A stretch of DNA of 64,000 nt from Pseudomonas sp. GCEP-101. Its GTDB lineage: Bacteria > Pseudomonadota > Gammaproteobacteria > Pseudomonadales > Pseudomonadaceae. Positions 33,521 through 42,013 of this stretch are shown here, piece by piece. Within the stretch, counting starts at the first letter, position 1. Each line of letters starts with the position of its first letter. A program made the translations under genes and the position numbers. The stretch covers positions 3,480,965 to 3,544,964 of the forward strand of contig NZ_CP104011.1 in assembly GCF_025133575.1 (NCBI RefSeq). Direction: 5' to 3'. Under the pieces are notes generated by a model that saw nothing but the letters and a program-made list of their open reading frames with translations, made no database searches and had not been told where the DNA came from.

Positions 33521-34326
33521 GCCTTGAGCAACTCCCGGCAGACCGGTTTGTCGTGGGCGGCGCCGAGGATCTCGCACAGCGTGCCGCAGAGTTCGACCTG
33601 GCGTGGGCGCGCCTGGTCATCGAGGCTGAACGCCTCGCCGAAGACGAACAGCGGCACTTCGCGCTCCTCGGCAAGGATGCCGCCGTGGCTGCGGTCGTCG
33701 TTCATGCCGTGGTCGGCGGTGACCATCACCTGATAGCCGGCAGCCAGCCACTGGTGCAGGTATTCGGAAAGGATGATGTCCACGTGCCGCGCGCTGTTGC
33801 GATACTGTGGCGTACCCAGGCCGTGCTTGTGGCCGGCGTCGTCGATGTTCATCGGGTGCACCAGCAGGCAGTTGGGCGCATGCCGGCGGCGCAGCGACTC
33901 GGCGTCGGTGAACAGGTGCGAGTCGGGGTAATGGTCGGTCCAGTAGAAGTGGCCGTGCTGGATCGGCAGGGATTGGTCGTCGGTATGCCGGTCGCGCGCC
34001 GGGTCGAAGGGCGTGCGGTTGTACAGCTCGCTGACCCAGTGGTAGGCCGTGGCGGCAGTGGTCAGGCCGGCGTCGCGGGCGTAGTGGAACAGGCTGCGCT
34101 GGTTGGACAGGCGCGACACATCGTTGTGCAGGATGCCGCTGTCGATGGGGCGCACACCGGTGAGGATGCATTCATACAGCGGGCGCGACAGCGAGGGCAG
34201 CTCGCATTCGAGCCGGTACAGCTGGCCGCGGCCGGCGTTGCACAGGGCCTGCAGGTGGCCCATGCAATCGTGGGCGACGCTGTAGTTGAGGCCGTCGAGG
34301 ACAACCAGGATGACGTCGTGGCGCAT
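33517..34326 (-). CDS. Alkaline-phosphatase-superfamily phosphodiesterase/hydrolase
   Basis: 269 aa. The metal-site motifs of type I phosphodiesterases are visible: VVLDGL (first Asp), a Ser in the SLSRPLYE nucleophile position, NIDDAGHKHG (Asp/His pair) and TADHGM (Asp-His). No signal peptide, so it acts in the cytoplasm. It is shorter than phosphonoacetate hydrolase (about 400 aa). Sitting between binding protein and permease genes, it probably hydrolyses the imported phosphoester or phosphonate (inference). Position matches PA3251. Confidence 0.83.
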   Translation of the reverse strand: MRHDVILVVLDGLNYSVAHDCMGHLQALCNAGRGQLYRLECELPSLSRPLYECILTGVRPIDSGILHNDVSRLSNQRSLFHYARDAGLTTAATAYHWVSELYNRTPFDPARDRHTDDQSLPIQHGHFYWTDHYPDSHLFTDAESLRRRHAPNCLLVHPMNIDDAGHKHGLGTPQYRNSARHVDIILSEYLHQWLAAGYQVMVTADHGMNDDRSHGGILAEEREVPLFVFGEAFSLDDQARPRQVELCGTLCEILGAAHDKPVCRELLKA

Positions 34327-34351
34327 GGGGCGGGGCCTTCGTCGAAACGCG

Positions 34352-34377
34352 GCCGCCCCGGCGCGAACCGGGGCGGC
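34352..34377 (-). terminator. Hairpin between the binding-protein and hydrolase genes
   Basis: GCCGCCCCGG-CGCGAA-CCGGGGCGGC, a perfect 10-bp stem without a good T tract. Such hairpins after a binding-protein gene usually stabilise its mRNA and lower expression of the downstream transporter genes. Confidence 0.6.
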
Positions 34378-34383
34378 TGGGCG

Positions 34384-35442
34384 TCATTGCATGTTGATGA
34401 TGACGTTTTCCTGCCACAGGCGCGGCAGACGCTTGGAGGTTTCTTCCCAGGCCTTGGCGTCCTTGATCGGCTGGGCCTTGGCGTACTGCTCGTTGGGCAG
34501 CAGCTTGGCCTTCACGTCCGCCGGCAGGGTCAGGTGCTCGGCGCGGATCGGCCGGGCGTTGCCCTTGGCCAGGTTGATCTGCCCGGCGTCGCTGAAGATG
34601 TACTCGCGCGCCAGCTTCGCGGCGTTCGGGTTCTTCGCGTACTTGTTGATGATGGTGGTGTAGCCGGAGATCACCGAACCGTCGGAGGGGATCAGCACTT
34701 CGAAGCGCGACGGGTCGATCTGGTCGCGGTAGCTCAGGCCGTTGAAGTCCCAGACGATGCCGACTTCCACTTCACCCTTCTCCAGGGTGTTGATCACCGG
34801 GTTGGTCAGCGACAGGCGGCCCTGCTTGGCGAGCTGGGCGAAGAACTCCAGGCCCGGCTTGATGTTCTTCTCGTCGCCGCCGTTGGCGATGCTGGCGGCC
34901 AGCACGCCGTTGACCGCCTGCGCCGCGGCGCTGACGTCACCGATGGTGACCTTGTACTTGCCCTTGAGCAGGTCGGCCCAGCTGTGCGGCACGTCCTTCA
35001 CCAGTTGCTTGTTGACGATGAAGGCGATGGTGCCGGTGTAGGCCAGCGCCCAGTGGCCGTCCTTGTCCTTGGCCCACTCCGGCACCTGGTCCCAGGTGCT
35101 GGGCTTGTAGGGCTGGCTGACGTCCATCTGGATGGCGATGGGGCCGAAGGCGGCGCCGACGTCGCCGATGTCGGCGCTGGCGTTTTCCTTCTCGGCCTTG
35201 AACTTGGCCAGTTCCTGGGCCGAGCTCATGTCGGTGTCCATGTGCTTCAGGCCGTACTTGCTTTCCAGGTCCTTCCAGGTGTCTTTCCAATTCGCCCAGC
35301 TATCGGGCATGCCCACGCTGTTGACCTGGCCCTCCTTGCGGGCGGCGGCTTCCAGCGATTGCAGATCGGCGTTGGCCGCCATGGCGAGGCCACTGCCCAG
35401 GGCAATGGCCGATCCCAGCAGTGAAGCAAGCAAGCGTTTCAT
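34384..35442 (-). CDS. ABC transporter periplasmic binding protein (PotD/PhnS type)
   Basis: 352 aa. The signal peptide ends in GLAMAA. The mature part is an extracellular solute-binding protein of the iron/spermidine/phosphonate cluster (NSVGMPDSWANWKDTWKDLE; SADIGDVGAAFGPIAIQ; VGIVWDFNGLSYRDQI). Start ATG 35442 has AAGGAG upstream. First gene of the leftward operon, divergent from the GntR gene. Organisation resembles PhnRSTUV of Salmonella (2-aminoethylphosphonate), but the ligand is unproven. Position matches PA3250. Confidence 0.87.
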   Translation of the reverse strand: MKRLLASLLGSAIALGSGLAMAANADLQSLEAAARKEGQVNSVGMPDSWANWKDTWKDLESKYGLKHMDTDMSSAQELAKFKAEKENASADIGDVGAAFGPIAIQMDVSQPYKPSTWDQVPEWAKDKDGHWALAYTGTIAFIVNKQLVKDVPHSWADLLKGKYKVTIGDVSAAAQAVNGVLAASIANGGDEKNIKPGLEFFAQLAKQGRLSLTNPVINTLEKGEVEVGIVWDFNGLSYRDQIDPSRFEVLIPSDGSVISGYTTIINKYAKNPNAAKLAREYIFSDAGQINLAKGNARPIRAEHLTLPADVKAKLLPNEQYAKAQPIKDAKAWEETSKRLPRLWQENVIINMQ

Positions 35443-35475
35443 TCGGTGCTCCTTCGGTTTTGGTGTTTTCAAACG

Positions 35476-35487
35476 TGGTCTAGATCA
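35476..35487. promoter_or_regulatory. HutC/PhnF-type GntR operator 1
   Basis: TGGTCTAGATCA, one base from the TGGTCTAGACCA palindrome bound by HutC-subfamily regulators such as DasR/NagR and close to the PhnF site. It lies 34 bp before the binding-protein start codon. Confidence 0.65.
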
Positions 35488-35742
35488 GCAAGACGCAGGC
35501 CAATCTAAGCAAGGCGGATGACAGTTTGATGTAAGCCGCTGGCGCGCTGACCCGGCCGCGCGCTGCCAGCGAGTCGTCGGGGAAAAGCGTAGACCATCGC
35601 CAATACCGCGATTCGCCTGGGCTACGCTGGTGTCGTTAACTGGCATGGCGGCTGCTTGAAAAGGCATTGTCACGGGACGGTCATCGGGTTTTCCTAGGAT
35701 GAACGTGCCCCGGCTGGGGAAGGAAATGCCCTGTTCTGGGGC

Positions 35743-35754
35743 TGGACTAGTCCA
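35743..35754. promoter_or_regulatory. HutC/PhnF-type GntR operator 2
   Basis: TGGACTAGTCCA, a perfect palindrome of the same TGG-N6-CCA form, 14 bp before the GntR start codon, suggesting autoregulation. Confidence 0.65.
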
Positions 35755-35768
35755 AAAGAGGGAAACGA

Positions 35769-36485
35769 ATGCGCGATACGGCGCTACCCACGGTGACGGC
35801 GATCTGCCGCGCCCTGATCGAACAGATCGACAGCGGCCTGCTCAGCGCCGGCGGCAAGCTGCCGGCCGAACGCAAGCTGAGCGAGCTGTTCGACACCACG
35901 CGGATCACCCTGCGCGAGGCGCTGGGGCAGCTGGAGGCGCAGGGGCTGATCTATCGCGAGGAACGCCGCGGCTGGTTCGTCTCGCCGCCGCGCCTGTTGT
36001 ACAACCCGCTGGTGCGCAGCCACTTCCACGCCATGGTGGAAGGGCAGGGCCGGCTGCCGGCAACCGAAGTCCTCTCGGCCCGCCAGGTGCCCGCCAGCGC
36101 GGCGATCTGCGAACTGCTGGAGTTGCCGGCGCTGTCCAGCGTCTACCAGATCCGCCGCGTGCGCCGGGTGGATGGACGGTTGGTGCTCTATGTCGAGCAC
36201 TACCTGAACCCGGCGTACTTCCCGGGCATTCTCGACAGTGACCTGACCTGTTCGCTGACCGAGCTGTACGCCAGCCGCTACGACATCCGTTACGGCCGCG
36301 TACGCTTCGACATGGTGCCCACCGCCCTGCACGGCGAGGCGGCCAGCGTGCTGCGCGTCGCCGAGGGCAGCCCGGCGCTGCGCATCACCCGCATCAACGG
36401 CGACCAGCACGGGCGCATCATCGACTGCGACCTGGAGTTCTGGCGGCACGATGCCATTCACGTAAGCGTGGAAGTGCCGGATTGA
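35769..36485 (+). CDS. GntR-family regulator, HutC/PhnF subfamily (UTRA domain)
   Basis: 238 aa. The N-terminal winged helix (GGKLPAERKLSELFDTTRIT then LREALGQLEAQGLIYREERRG) is followed from about residue 95 by a UTRA ligand domain (YQIRRVRRVDGRLVLYVEHY; PALRITRINGDQHGRIIDCD). Likely repressor of the divergent ABC operon, released by its substrate or a breakdown product. Position matches PA3249. Confidence 0.9.
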   Translation: MRDTALPTVTAICRALIEQIDSGLLSAGGKLPAERKLSELFDTTRITLREALGQLEAQGLIYREERRGWFVSPPRLLYNPLVRSHFHAMVEGQGRLPATEVLSARQVPASAAICELLELPALSSVYQIRRVRRVDGRLVLYVEHYLNPAYFPGILDSDLTCSLTELYASRYDIRYGRVRFDMVPTALHGEAASVLRVAEGSPALRITRINGDQHGRIIDCDLEFWRHDAIHVSVEVPD

Positions 36486-36508
36486 CCCTCTGGCGCTGAA
36501 CCAGACGT

Positions 36509-36536
36509 GTAGGAGCGAGCTTGCTCGCGAACCGCC
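36509..36536. repeat. REP sequence
   Basis: GTAGGAGCGAGCTTGCTCGC followed by GAACCGCC, inverted relative to the REP at 36740. The two flank copy 3 of the CCCTCTCCC repeat, just after the GntR gene. Confidence 0.88.
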
Positions 36537-36560
36537 CAACGACGTCACTGCCGGTTTGCC

Positions 36561-36712
36561 CCCTCTCCCCAGCCCTGGCTGCGCGCCCCGCTCCGAAGGG
36601 AGAGGGAGTAGATCGGTGTGCCTTGATGCTTTTGAGTCAACCGGCGAGCTCTCAACTTTCCGCACGTTCAAGACAGTCCCCTCTCCCTTCAGGGAGAGGG
36701 TTAGGGAGAGGG
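36561..36712. repeat. CCCTCTCCC palindromic repeat, copy 3 (variant)
   Basis: The left arm carries an extra block CTGGCTGCGCGCCCCGCTCC before GAAGGGAGAGGG; the right arm is CCCTCTCCCTTCAGGGAGAG. The core is longer and diverged. The extra block recurs inverted in the copy at 59896-60027, so these two form a subfamily. Confidence 0.75.
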
Positions 36713-36739
36713 TGTATCAGGCAACTCCGACGCTTCACG

Positions 36740-36763
36740 ATTCGCGAGCAAGCTCGCTCCTAC
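36740..36763. repeat. REP sequence
   Basis: ATTCGCGAGCAAGCTCGCTC then CTAC, the inverted partner of the REP at 36509, 15 bp from the end of the GFA gene. Confidence 0.85.
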
Positions 36764-36778
36764 GAAAAGCAGCTGCCG

Positions 36779-37180
36779 TCAGCGATCCGGGTTCCACTCC
36801 GGATAAGCCGGAATCCCGTCCTGCGCCAGCCACGGCCGATCATGGGACACCCAGATATGCCGCATCGGGCGCGCGCCCGGGTCGTCGTCCAGGCTGGCCA
36901 CGCGGACGATGACGTGGAGCTGGCCGGCGCGCTCGGCGATCAGTTGCGTCCCGCAGCGCGGGCAGAACTTGCGCAGCTTGCCGGGCGACGATTCGTACGC
37001 CGCCACCTTGTCCTCGCCGCGGGTCCAGCGGAAGTGTTCGCGCACTACCCCGGCGGTGCTGGCGAAGGCTGCCGAGTGGGCTTTCTGGCAGGTGCGGCAG
37101 TGGCAATGGCCGATGGGCATGTCCAGGCCGTCGATCTCATAGCCGATGTCGCCGCACAGGCAGCTTCCGGTGATTGGCAT
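36779..37180 (-). CDS. GFA-family (glutathione-dependent formaldehyde-activating-like) zinc protein
   Basis: 133 aa from MPITGSCLCGD. All zinc cysteines are present: SCLCG, GHCHCRTCQ and FCPRCG. The fold is that of Gfa/CENP-V enzymes; most such proteins have no proven glutathione activity. Start ATG 37180 because the longer frame would run into the terminator at 37212. Position matches PA3248. Confidence 0.85.
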   Translation of the reverse strand: MPITGSCLCGDIGYEIDGLDMPIGHCHCRTCQKAHSAAFASTAGVVREHFRWTRGEDKVAAYESSPGKLRKFCPRCGTQLIAERAGQLHVIVRVASLDDDPGARPMRHIWVSHDRPWLAQDGIPAYPEWNPDR

Positions 37181-37211
37181 GGCTGGCTCTCCTCGTGGAC
37201 TCTCCAGAAAC

Positions 37212-37237
37212 AAAACGCCCGGCGGGTGCCGGGCGTT
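37212..37237 (-). terminator. Rho-independent terminator after the M18 aminopeptidase gene
   Basis: Read leftward AACGCCCGGC-ACCC-GCCGGGCGTT then TTGTTT, 5 bp past the stop codon. Confidence 0.9.
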
Positions 37238-37241
37238 CGGG

Positions 37242-38531
37242 TCAGGGCAGGTCGGCGCTGTCGTAGAAGGCGCTGAGGACCTTGGCCAGGTAGTGCAGGT
37301 CCTGGCTGCCGGCCAGTTCGCGGATGGAGTGCATGGCGAAGGTCGGCAAGCCGATGTCCACGGTGCGCACGCCGATCTGGCTGGCGGTAATCGGGCCGAT
37401 GGTGGAGCCGCAACCCATGTCGCTGCGGGTCACGAAGCTCTGCACCGGCACTTCGTTCTCCAGGCACAGGTGGCGGAAGAACCCGGCGGTCTCGCTGTTG
37501 GTGGCGTAGCGCTGGTTGCTGTTGATCTTGATCACCGGGCCGCCGTTGAGCTTCGGGCCGTGGTTGCCGTCGTGCTTGTCGGCGTAGTTGGGGTGCACGC
37601 CATGGGCGTTGTCGGCGGACACCAACAGCGAGCGCTGTACGGTGCGGGTGAAGGCGTCGCCCTCGGGCAGCAGGCGGCGCAGCACTTGCTCGAGGAACGG
37701 GCCGTCGGCGCCGCAGGCGGAGCAGGAACCCACTTCTTCGTGGTCGGTGCAGACCAGCAGACCGCTCTGCTCGTCACTGCTGCCCAGCAGCGCTTGCAGG
37801 CCGGCGAAGCAGGACAGCAGGTTGTCCAGGCGGGCGCCGGCGATGAAGGCCTGGTCGAGCCCGATCACGGCGGCGCGCTGGGTGTCGTAGAAGCTCAGCT
37901 CATAGTCGAGGATGGCGTCGGCGGTGATGCCGTGCTCCAGCTGCAGCTGTTCGCCGAGCAGGTCGCGGAAGTCGCGGGTCTCGCCGGCGGCGACCTGGGC
38001 GAGGATCGGCGGCAGTTCGGTCTGCGCATTGATCGACCAGCCCATGTTCGCTTCGCGGTTGAGGTGGATCGCCAGGTTGGGGATCACCGCGATGGGCGTC
38101 CTGAAGTCGATCAGCTTGCTCTCGACCTTGCCGGCCAGGCGGAAGGTGACGCGGCCGGCGAGGGACAGGTCGCGGTCGAACCAGGGCGCGAACAGCGCAC
38201 CGCCATAGACCTCGACACCCAGTTGCCAGTAGCCGTTGCGCACCAGTTCGGGGTTCGGCTTGACGCGCAGGCAGGGGCTGTCGGTATGCGCGCCGACCAG
38301 GCGCAGACCGTTCTCCAGCAGCGGCGCGGTGCCGAGCTTGAAGGCGATCAGCGAGGAGTCGTTGCGGGTGACGTAGTAGCGGCCGCCGGCCTCGGTGCGC
38401 CAGGCGTCGCGCTCGTCCAGGCGCTGGTAGCCGGCCTCTTCGAGGCGCCGGGCGAGGGCCTGGGTGGCGTGGAACGGGGTGGGGGAGGCCGCGAGGAAAT
38501 CGATCAGGCCCTGGTTGAGTTCTGTACGCAT
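37242..38531 (-). CDS. apeB: M18-family aspartyl aminopeptidase
   Basis: 429 aa, full length. The metal and catalytic motifs of M18 dodecamers are present: [44 protein letters not shown] and the terminal MHS (FAMHSIRE). It removes N-terminal acidic residues from peptides in the cytoplasm. Position matches PA3247. Confidence 0.93.
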   Translation of the reverse strand: MRTELNQGLIDFLAASPTPFHATQALARRLEEAGYQRLDERDAWRTEAGGRYYVTRNDSSLIAFKLGTAPLLENGLRLVGAHTDSPCLRVKPNPELVRNGYWQLGVEVYGGALFAPWFDRDLSLAGRVTFRLAGKVESKLIDFRTPIAVIPNLAIHLNREANMGWSINAQTELPPILAQVAAGETRDFRDLLGEQLQLEHGITADAILDYELSFYDTQRAAVIGLDQAFIAGARLDNLLSCFAGLQALLGSSDEQSGLLVCTDHEEVGSCSACGADGPFLEQVLRRLLPEGDAFTRTVQRSLLVSADNAHGVHPNYADKHDGNHGPKLNGGPVIKINSNQRYATNSETAGFFRHLCLENEVPVQSFVTRSDMGCGSTIGPITASQIGVRTVDIGLPTFAMHSIRELAGSQDLHYLAKVLSAFYDSADLP

Positions 38532-38600
38532 GGGTAACTCCGGACAGCGAATGGCCGGAAGTTTAACGTAAATGCACGATTCTGCGGCCTGGGGCTCTTC

Positions 38601-38673
38601 GTAGGAGCGAGCATGCTCGCGAACCCACCCGAGCTCCGGCGTCAGTCACGTTCGCGAGCAAGCTCGCTCCTAC
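38601..38673. repeat. REPIN (two inverted REP sequences)
   Basis: GTAGGAGCGAGCATGCTCGC then GAAC, a spacer of about 25 bp, and inverted GTTCGCGAGCAAGCTCGCTC then CTAC. Confidence 0.88.
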
Positions 38674-38698
38674 AGGGCCGCCGGAAAGTGAGGCGCCC

Positions 38699-38780
38699 GT
38701 AGGAGCGGACTTCGTCCGTGATCAGTTCCGGCTGCTCCGAGCTGGCCGGCTAAGCATCGCGGACAGCGTCCGCTCATACA
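38699..38780. repeat. Second REP type, inverted pair
   Basis: GTAGGAGCGGACTTCGTCCG then TGATC, and, inverted, ATCGCGGACAGCGTCCGCTC. It shares the TAGGAGCG end with the main REP but has a different palindrome (GCGGAC/GTCCGC). Also seen at 57087-57158, and more divergent at 44204-44250. Confidence 0.8.
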
Positions 38781-38804
38781 GTGACGCTCCAGCGCTCGGG
38801 GCTG

Positions 38805-38920
38805 CCCTCACCCTAACCCTCTCCCGGAGGGAGAGGGGACTGTTCGGTGCAGGATGAAACTACAGCGTCCGCCGGCACAATCTGCTCCCTCTCCCTCCGG
38901 GAGAGGGCTGGGGTGAGGGG
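38805..38920. repeat. CCCTCTCCC palindromic repeat, copy 4 (inverted)
   Basis: Arms CCCTCACCCTAACCCTCTCC and GGGAGAGGGCTGGGGTGAGG. The core contains GTTCGGTGCAGGATGAAAC, the reverse complement of the core of copy 1. Confidence 0.8.
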
Positions 38921-39087
38921 AAAGCGTCGGCACAAACCTGCCAGAAGGAAGACAGTCGCTCCGGCAACAGCCGAAGCCGTCAGACTGCTCCCTCTCCCTC
39001 CGGGAGAGGGCTGGGGTGAGGGGGAAGCGTCGGCACAAACCTGCCAGAAGGAAGGCAGTCGCTCCGGCAACAGCCGAAGCCGTCAGA
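38882..39087. repeat. 103-bp tandem duplication across the rluA stop codon
   Basis: Two head-to-tail copies, 38882-38984 and 38985-39087, differ at only two positions. Each contains one arm of the CCCTCTCCC repeat and ends in GCCGTCAGA, whose TCA is the rluA stop codon (complement) in the right-hand copy. Confidence 0.93.
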
Positions 39088-39718
39088 ACGGCGCGGGCGA
39101 TTCGAAGCGCAGGCGCTCGCCGGTCTGCGGGTGGGTCAGGGCCAGCATGCTGGCGTGCAGGCACAGGCGGTCGCGCAGGGTGAGGGCTTCGCCTTCGGCG
39201 TACAGGCGGTCGCCCAGCAGCGGGTGACCGATGCTCAGCATGTGCACGCGCAACTGGTGGGAGCGGCCGGTGATCGGCGTGAGCTCGACGCGGCTCCAGT
39301 TGCCGTGGCGCTCCATCACCCGCCAGAAGGTCAGCGCATGGCGGCCCTGCTCGAAGTCCACCACGTGGCGCGGCTTGGTCGGTGGGTCATAGCGCAGCGG
39401 CGCTTCGATTCGCCCGCTGTCCAGCTCGGGTTCGCCCCAGCACAGCGCGGTGTAGGCCTTCTCGGTCTCGCGGTCGTGGAACTGGCGGGACAGCTCGCGG
39501 TGGCTGTCGGCATCGCGGGCCAGCACGATCAGGCCGGAGGTTTCCCAGTCCAGGCGGTGGACGATGCGCGCTTCCGGATAGCCGTTTTCCTGCAGGCGGG
39601 TGATCAGGCAGTCCTTGTTGTCGTCCGCGCGGCCGGGCACCGAGAGCAGCAGGGTGGGCTTGTTCACCACCAAGAGGGCGGCGTCCTCGTGGACGAATTC
39701 GATCTGGGAAAGCGGCAT
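39083..39718 (-). CDS. rluA: RluA-type pseudouridine synthase
   Basis: 211 aa. The catalytic motif HRLDWETSGLIVLA holds the Asp nucleophile; KAYTALCWG and GRSHQLRVHMLSIGHPLLGD are typical. The N-terminal S4 domain is missing, as in E. coli RluA (219 aa), which modifies 23S rRNA U746 and tRNA U32. Start ATG 39718, 75 bp after the minE stop, so it could be read with the min genes. Position matches PA3246. Confidence 0.88.
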   Translation of the reverse strand: MPLSQIEFVHEDAALLVVNKPTLLLSVPGRADDNKDCLITRLQENGYPEARIVHRLDWETSGLIVLARDADSHRELSRQFHDRETEKAYTALCWGEPELDSGRIEAPLRYDPPTKPRHVVDFEQGRHALTFWRVMERHGNWSRVELTPITGRSHQLRVHMLSIGHPLLGDRLYAEGEALTLRDRLCLHASMLALTHPQTGERLRFESPAPF

Positions 39719-39793
39719 GGAAGCTCGTAGGCGAATAAAAAGGACAGAAATGACTGCGGCGGCCGAGGCCGCCGCAGGTTCACCCAAGCCGGA

Positions 39794-40048
39794 TCAACGC
39801 TCCGGCAGGGTGATGTTGAGTTCCAGGATCGAACAGCTGCCCTGGTTGGCCAGCTCGACCTGGACTTGTTCCTGGTCGATGGGCACGTATTTGCGGATCA
39901 CTTCCAGCAGGTCTTTCTGCAGCTGCGGGAGGTAGTCCGGTTGCGAACGGTTGCCGCGCTCATGGGCGACGATGATCTGGAGTCTTTCTTTCGCGATAGA
40001 GGCGCTGGATTGCGACTTCCGGCTGCGGAAGAAATCTAAAAGGCTCAT
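39794..40048 (-). CDS. minE: Cell division topological factor MinE
   Basis: 84 aa, with the MinD-stimulating helix ([13 protein letters not shown]) and the dimeric specificity domain. Its ATG overlaps the minD stop by 4 bp (ATGA). It releases MinD from the membrane and sets up pole-to-pole oscillation. Confidence 0.96.
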   Translation of the reverse strand: MSLLDFFRSRKSQSSASIAKERLQIIVAHERGNRSQPDYLPQLQKDLLEVIRKYVPIDQEQVQVELANQGSCSILELNITLPER

Positions 40049-40860
40049 TCACGTCCTCCGAACAGTCGTTGCAGGAATCCTTTCTTCTGCACGTCGAGGA
40101 AGCGGTGGGGCATGTCTTTGCCCAGCAGCCGCTCGACGGCGTCGCTGTACGCCTGGCCGGCATCGCTTTCTTCGTCGAGGATGACCGGTACGCCCTGGTT
40201 GGATGCCTTGAGCACCGCCTGGGATTCCGGGATCACGCCGAGCAGACGGATGGCCAGGATTTCCTCGACGTCCTCGACGCCGAGCATTTCGCCCTTGGTG
40301 ACGCGCTCGGGGTTGTAGCGGGTCAGCAGCAGGTGCTCCTTGATCGCTTCCTCGCCTTTCTCGGCGCGGGCGGATTTGCTCGCCAGCAGGCCGAGCATGC
40401 GGTCGGAGTCGCGAACCGAGGAGACTTCCGGGTTGGTCACGACAATCGCCTCGTCGGCGTAGTACATGGCCAGGTGGGCACCTTTCTCGATGCCGGCCGG
40501 GGAGTCGCAGATCACGTAGTCGAAGGACTGCTTGAGTTCTTCGATGACCTTGCCGACGCCTTCCTGGGTCAGGGCGTCCTTGTCGCGGGTCTGGCTGGCG
40601 GCCAGCACGAACAGGTTTTCGAGGCGCTTGTCCTTGATCAGGGCCTGGGTCAGGGTCGCTTCGCCGTTGATGACGTTGACGAAGTCGTACACCACGCGGC
40701 GTTCGCAGCCCATGATCAGGTCGAGGTTACGCAGGCCCACGTCGAAGTCGACGATGACGGTCTTGTGGCCGCGCAGGGCCAGGCCGGTGCCGATGGCTGC
40801 GCTGGTGGTGGTTTTACCGACGCCACCCTTACCGGAAGTGACTACGAGGATCTTGGCCAA
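40045..40860 (-). CDS. minD: Septum-site determining ATPase MinD
   Basis: 271 aa, deviant Walker [11 protein letters not shown] at residues about 10-19, [12 protein letters not shown] switch region, DSPAGIE, and a C-terminal amphipathic membrane helix ending [14 protein letters not shown]-bound dimers recruit MinC to the membrane. 61 bp after minC. Confidence 0.97.
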   Translation of the reverse strand: MAKILVVTSGKGGVGKTTTSAAIGTGLALRGHKTVIVDFDVGLRNLDLIMGCERRVVYDFVNVINGEATLTQALIKDKRLENLFVLAASQTRDKDALTQEGVGKVIEELKQSFDYVICDSPAGIEKGAHLAMYYADEAIVVTNPEVSSVRDSDRMLGLLASKSARAEKGEEAIKEHLLLTRYNPERVTKGEMLGVEDVEEILAIRLLGVIPESQAVLKASNQGVPVILDEESDAGQAYSDAVERLLGKDMPHRFLDVQKKGFLQRLFGGRE

Positions 40861-40921
40861 GGTGATTCACCCCAAAGAAAAAACGAAGAATTCTGGTCCC
40901 TGAAAGTCGCGGCAGTATCCG

Positions 40922-41869
40922 TTAAAGGCGGGTGATGTTCAACACGTCACCCGACAGGCTGACGTGCACCGCCTGCCCCCATTGCGGACTGCGTCGAAGG
41001 TCTTCGGCGACCTTGTAATTACCAGCGATGGACACCAGTTCGGCGGCCAGTTGCTGGCAGAAAATACGTGCGCTGGTATCGCCCTTGACGCCTGCCAGGG
41101 CGCGGCCGCGCATCGGACCGTACACATGGATATTGCCGTCGGCGAGAAGTTCCGCACCCGGGCTGACAGGGGCGAGCACGATCAGGTCGCCGCCGGCGGC
41201 GTAGATCTGCACGCCGCCACGCACCGGGCTGGTCACCAGCTTGGTCGGTCGGACCACCGGTGCCGGCGGCTCGGCCGGCTTTTCAACCGCAGCCTCCGGC
41301 GCGGTTTCCGCCGCGTCGGCAGACTTTTCCTCGACCGATGCAGCCGGTTTCTCGGCTTTGGCTTCCTGGGCGTTGTCGGAGGGCCTGGCGGCGGGCGCCT
41401 GGGCCTGTGCGCCCGCGTCGGCGGCCTGCTCGACCACCTTTTCCGCGAGCTTCTCGCCCCGTGGGCGACGAACCGGCGCGGCGCCGGTCACCTGCGGCAC
41501 GGCATCCCTGGCCTCGACCACGCGCTCGCGGGAGGAGCCGGACGGCGGCAGCACCGGGATATCGAACATGGTCGCCAGGCGGATGTCTTCCTCGCGGCTG
41601 GCGCGAATGGCCAGGGTGCGCAGGCCGTGACGGCGGCAGATGTCCAGCACGCCCTGCAGGTCGAGCTGGCCTTCGCCGTCGGGGAGCTTGTCCAGCGCCA
41701 GCACCAGCGGTGTGTCGCGGAAGAAGTTGGGCGCCTGGGCAACCTTGTCGGCGAGCTGGCGATCCAGGCGCGGCAGGTCATTGTGGGCCAGTTCCAGGAC
41801 GGTGACGGCCAGCATGCTGCCCTTGAGCTGGAATACGGGATCGTGGTCGAGAAGGTCAGCTTGGCTCAT
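40922..41869 (-). CDS. minC: Septum-site determining protein MinC with a long linker
   Basis: 315 aa, about 50 residues longer than P. aeruginosa MinC as I recall it (263 aa). The N-terminal domain (about 1-115) that blocks FtsZ and the C-terminal MinD-binding beta-helix domain (about 212-315; [20 protein letters not shown]) are normal. The extra length is an Ala/Glu/Pro-rich linker (about 120-210; e.g. [20 protein letters not shown]), low-complexity and presumably disordered. Confidence 0.95.
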   Translation of the reverse strand: MSQADLLDHDPVFQLKGSMLAVTVLELAHNDLPRLDRQLADKVAQAPNFFRDTPLVLALDKLPDGEGQLDLQGVLDICRRHGLRTLAIRASREEDIRLATMFDIPVLPPSGSSRERVVEARDAVPQVTGAAPVRRPRGEKLAEKVVEQAADAGAQAQAPAARPSDNAQEAKAEKPAASVEEKSADAAETAPEAAVEKPAEPPAPVVRPTKLVTSPVRGGVQIYAAGGDLIVLAPVSPGAELLADGNIHVYGPMRGRALAGVKGDTSARIFCQQLAAELVSIAGNYKVAEDLRRSPQWGQAVHVSLSGDVLNITRL

Positions 41870-42013
41870 GGTCGGACTGCGTCGTCAAAATGGGTGGACT
41901 TATAGCGGACCGCCCCGGCAGCCGCAAGCGTGGCCGAGTGCTAGGCAACGCTTGCGGCGCAGGACGTGTCGGCAAGGTAGAATGTCGGGCTTTGATCGTC
42001 ACCGGAAAGTTCC

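Larger units (their letters stand above)
35443..35768. other. Divergent control region of the ABC operon
   Basis: 326 bp without a gene. It holds two 12-bp operator-like palindromes, one near each start codon (35476-35487 and 35743-35754). The strip between them has no clear sigma-70 consensus. Confidence 0.5.
38532..39082. other. 551-bp repeat-filled gap between apeB and rluA
   Basis: No gene. Contents in order: a REP pair (38601-38673), a second-type REP pair (38699-38780), copy 4 of the CCCTCTCCC repeat (38805-38920) and a 103-bp tandem duplication (38882-39087). This is the densest repeat cluster in the window. Confidence 0.85.

Noticed and set aside
38532..39087. CRISPR array
   Set aside because: Repeats are palindromic, of mixed types and unequal spacing. 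There are no regular spacers and no cas genes.
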